Assembly: GCA_022701845.1 (NCBI GenBank)
Contig: JAKONS010000304.1
Location: 1-6,039 of the forward strand
Direction of reading: 5' to 3'
Length of the DNA: 6,039 nucleotides
DNA from: Burkholderiaceae bacterium
GTDB taxonomy: Bacteria > Pseudomonadota > Gammaproteobacteria > Burkholderiales > Burkholderiaceae
The notes beneath the pieces were generated by a model. The model worked only from the letters and a program-made list of their open reading frames with translations, had not been told where the DNA came from and ran no database searches. Position numbers and translations under genes: made by a program. Shown piece after piece: positions 5,034 through 6,039 of the stretch. Each line of letters starts with the position of its first letter. The stretch's first letter is position 1.

Positions 5034-6039
5034 AAAACAACAAGATCTCCATGAATACGAAAAAAGTGGCGACGCGGATTGCCTTGGCGCCCCTCGCGGT
5101 GGCATTGGCTGTGGCGCTGGCCGCCTGTGGCGAGCGCGCGGCGGTAGACCCGCAGCGGCAGATGGGCCAGGCGCCCGAATTGCCCGCAGCCAAGAATTTC
5201 CTGGTGCCGCCGATGCAGGTGCCCCAGGGCGTGGGCTGGCAGGGCGACGCACGGCCCGCCGTGGCGGCCGGTCTGAAGATCGAGAAGATCGCCGACAACC
5301 TCCAGCATCCGCGCCAGCTGCTCACGCTGCCCAACGGCGATGTGCTGGTGGTCGAGTCGAACGGCCCCGGCACCGAGGGCGTGACCACGCCGAAGCAGCT
5401 GGTCGCCGGCATCATCAAGGGCCGCTCGGGCAAGGGCAAGAAGGGCGGCAACCGCATCACCCTGCTGCGCAAGGAAGCGGCCACCGGCCAGTGGACGCAG
5501 CATGTGTTCATCGAGAAGCTGAACTCGCCCTTCGGCGTGCAGCTGATCGGCCAGACCCTGTACGTGGCCGACACCGACCGCATCGTGAAGTTCGCCTATG
5601 AAACCGGCGCCACCCGCATCACCGATCCGGGCACCGAGTTCGCCGACCTGCCGAGCACCATCAACCACCACTGGACCAAGGCGCTGCTGGCCAGTCCTGA
5701 CGGCAAGAAGCTGTACGTGGGTGTGGGCTCCAACAGCAACACCACCGAGAACGGCATCGAGGTGGAATACCGCCGCGCCGCCATCCTGGAGGTCGACGTG
5801 GCCACCGGCGGCAGCCGCATCTTCGCCTCGGGCCTGCGCAACCCCACCGGCATGCAGTGGGAGCCGCAGAGCGGCAAGCTGTGGGCCATCGTGAACGAGC
5901 GCGACGAGATCGGCGCCGACCTGGTGCCCGACTACATGACCTCGGTGCAGGAAGGCGGCTTCTACGGCTGGCCCTACAGCTACTACGGCCAGCATGTCGA
6001 CCAGCGGGTGCAGCCGCAGCGGCCGGACCTGGTGAAGAA
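5030..6039 (+). CDS. PQQ-dependent sugar/sorbosone dehydrogenase family lipoprotein, partial (C-terminal end beyond window)
   Basis: Predicted beta-propeller oxidoreductase of the soluble-glucose/L-sorbosone dehydrogenase family, which oxidises sugars or related alcohols/aldehydes using PQQ. I translated it from ATG 5030; 336 codons are visible with no stop. Residues 1-33 are a lipoprotein signal (basic start, Ala/Leu/Val core, lipobox LAAC with Cys33 followed by Gly), so it is probably anchored facing the periplasm. Family motifs: NLQHPRQLLTLPNGDVLVVE, NSPFGVQL, an HHW motif with His213/His214, GLRNPTGM with Arg270-Asn271, NERDEIG at 289-295 and GGFYGWPYSY at 309-318. By analogy with soluble glucose dehydrogenase, one of the His and the Arg-Asn pair would contact PQQ or substrate. 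A basic loop (Lys130-Arg142) is Gly/Lys-rich. Relatives are around 430 residues, so about 100 are missing at the window edge. The start overlaps the DUF2231 stop, with AGG 7 bases upstream; Met8 (5051) is an alternative. Substrate and true PQQ use are unproven. Confidence 0.9.
   Translation, partial: MKNNKISMNTKKVATRIALAPLAVALAVALAACGERAAVDPQRQMGQAPELPAAKNFLVPPMQVPQGVGWQGDARPAVAAGLKIEKIADNLQHPRQLLTLPNGDVLVVESNGPGTEGVTTPKQLVAGIIKGRSGKGKKGGNRITLLRKEAATGQWTQHVFIEKLNSPFGVQLIGQTLYVADTDRIVKFAYETGATRITDPGTEFADLPSTINHHWTKALLASPDGKKLYVGVGSNSNTTENGIEVEYRRAAILEVDVATGGSRIFASGLRNPTGMQWEPQSGKLWAIVNERDEIGADLVPDYMTSVQEGGFYGWPYSYYGQHVDQRVQPQRPDLVK

Noticed and set aside
4611..5995. Minus-strand open frames over the DUF2231 and dehydrogenase genes.
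   Set aside because: They have antisense composition and no family motifs, whereas the plus strand encodes recognisable proteins with a lipobox and PQQ-dehydrogenase motifs.
1..6039. CRISPR array, insertion sequence, tRNA, or phage defence system.
   Set aside because: I saw no regularly spaced repeats, transposase motifs, tRNA-like cloverleaf or nuclease/defence domains. All sizeable reading frames are accounted for by ordinary transport, regulatory and oxidoreductase families.

Overview
The window is GC-rich, with G/C-biased third codon positions, tight ATGA gene overlaps and a gene set (PotABCD-type transporter with a Tat-exported binding protein, IclR regulator, DUF3072, and DUF2231 beside a sorbosone-dehydrogenase-like lipoprotein). 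This suggests a proteobacterial chromosome, most likely a betaproteobacterium of the order Burkholderiales. The taxonomic call is inference from style and gene content only.

Layout. From 3012 down to the left edge, the minus strand carries an ABC importer operon: periplasmic binding protein (1951-3012), ATPase (968-1954) and an inner-membrane permease (1-971, cut by the window edge). Each junction is a 4-base ATGA overlap. The first permease shows no stop before the edge and seems to enter a new hydrophobic segment, so it may be fused to a second permease domain. An IclR-family regulator (3241-4047) is transcribed divergently on the plus strand. The 228-base region between them is the most informative non-coding DNA here. 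It holds a near-consensus sigma-54 promoter (-24/-12) reading into the transporter operon, nested palindromes just downstream that could be the IclR operator, and paired CGCACCA repeats at an enhancer-like distance upstream.

Convergent with iclR, on the minus strand, is a small DUF3072 protein (4075-4299), separated from it by a GC-rich inverted repeat. A second divergent region (4300-4535) holds two small inverted repeats and no gene. After it, the plus strand carries a two-gene coupled unit: a four-helix DUF2231 membrane protein (4536-5033) and a lipoprotein of the PQQ-dependent sorbosone/sugar dehydrogenase family (5030 to the right edge, incomplete).

How the parts may work together. The transporter brings a small organic solute, perhaps polyamine-like or nitrogenous, into the cell. 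Its expression appears to need sigma-54 plus an unseen enhancer-binding activator, with IclR as a plausible local repressor. The DUF2231/dehydrogenase pair looks like a separate cell-envelope oxidation module. No mobile element, CRISPR array, tRNA or rRNA was recognised.
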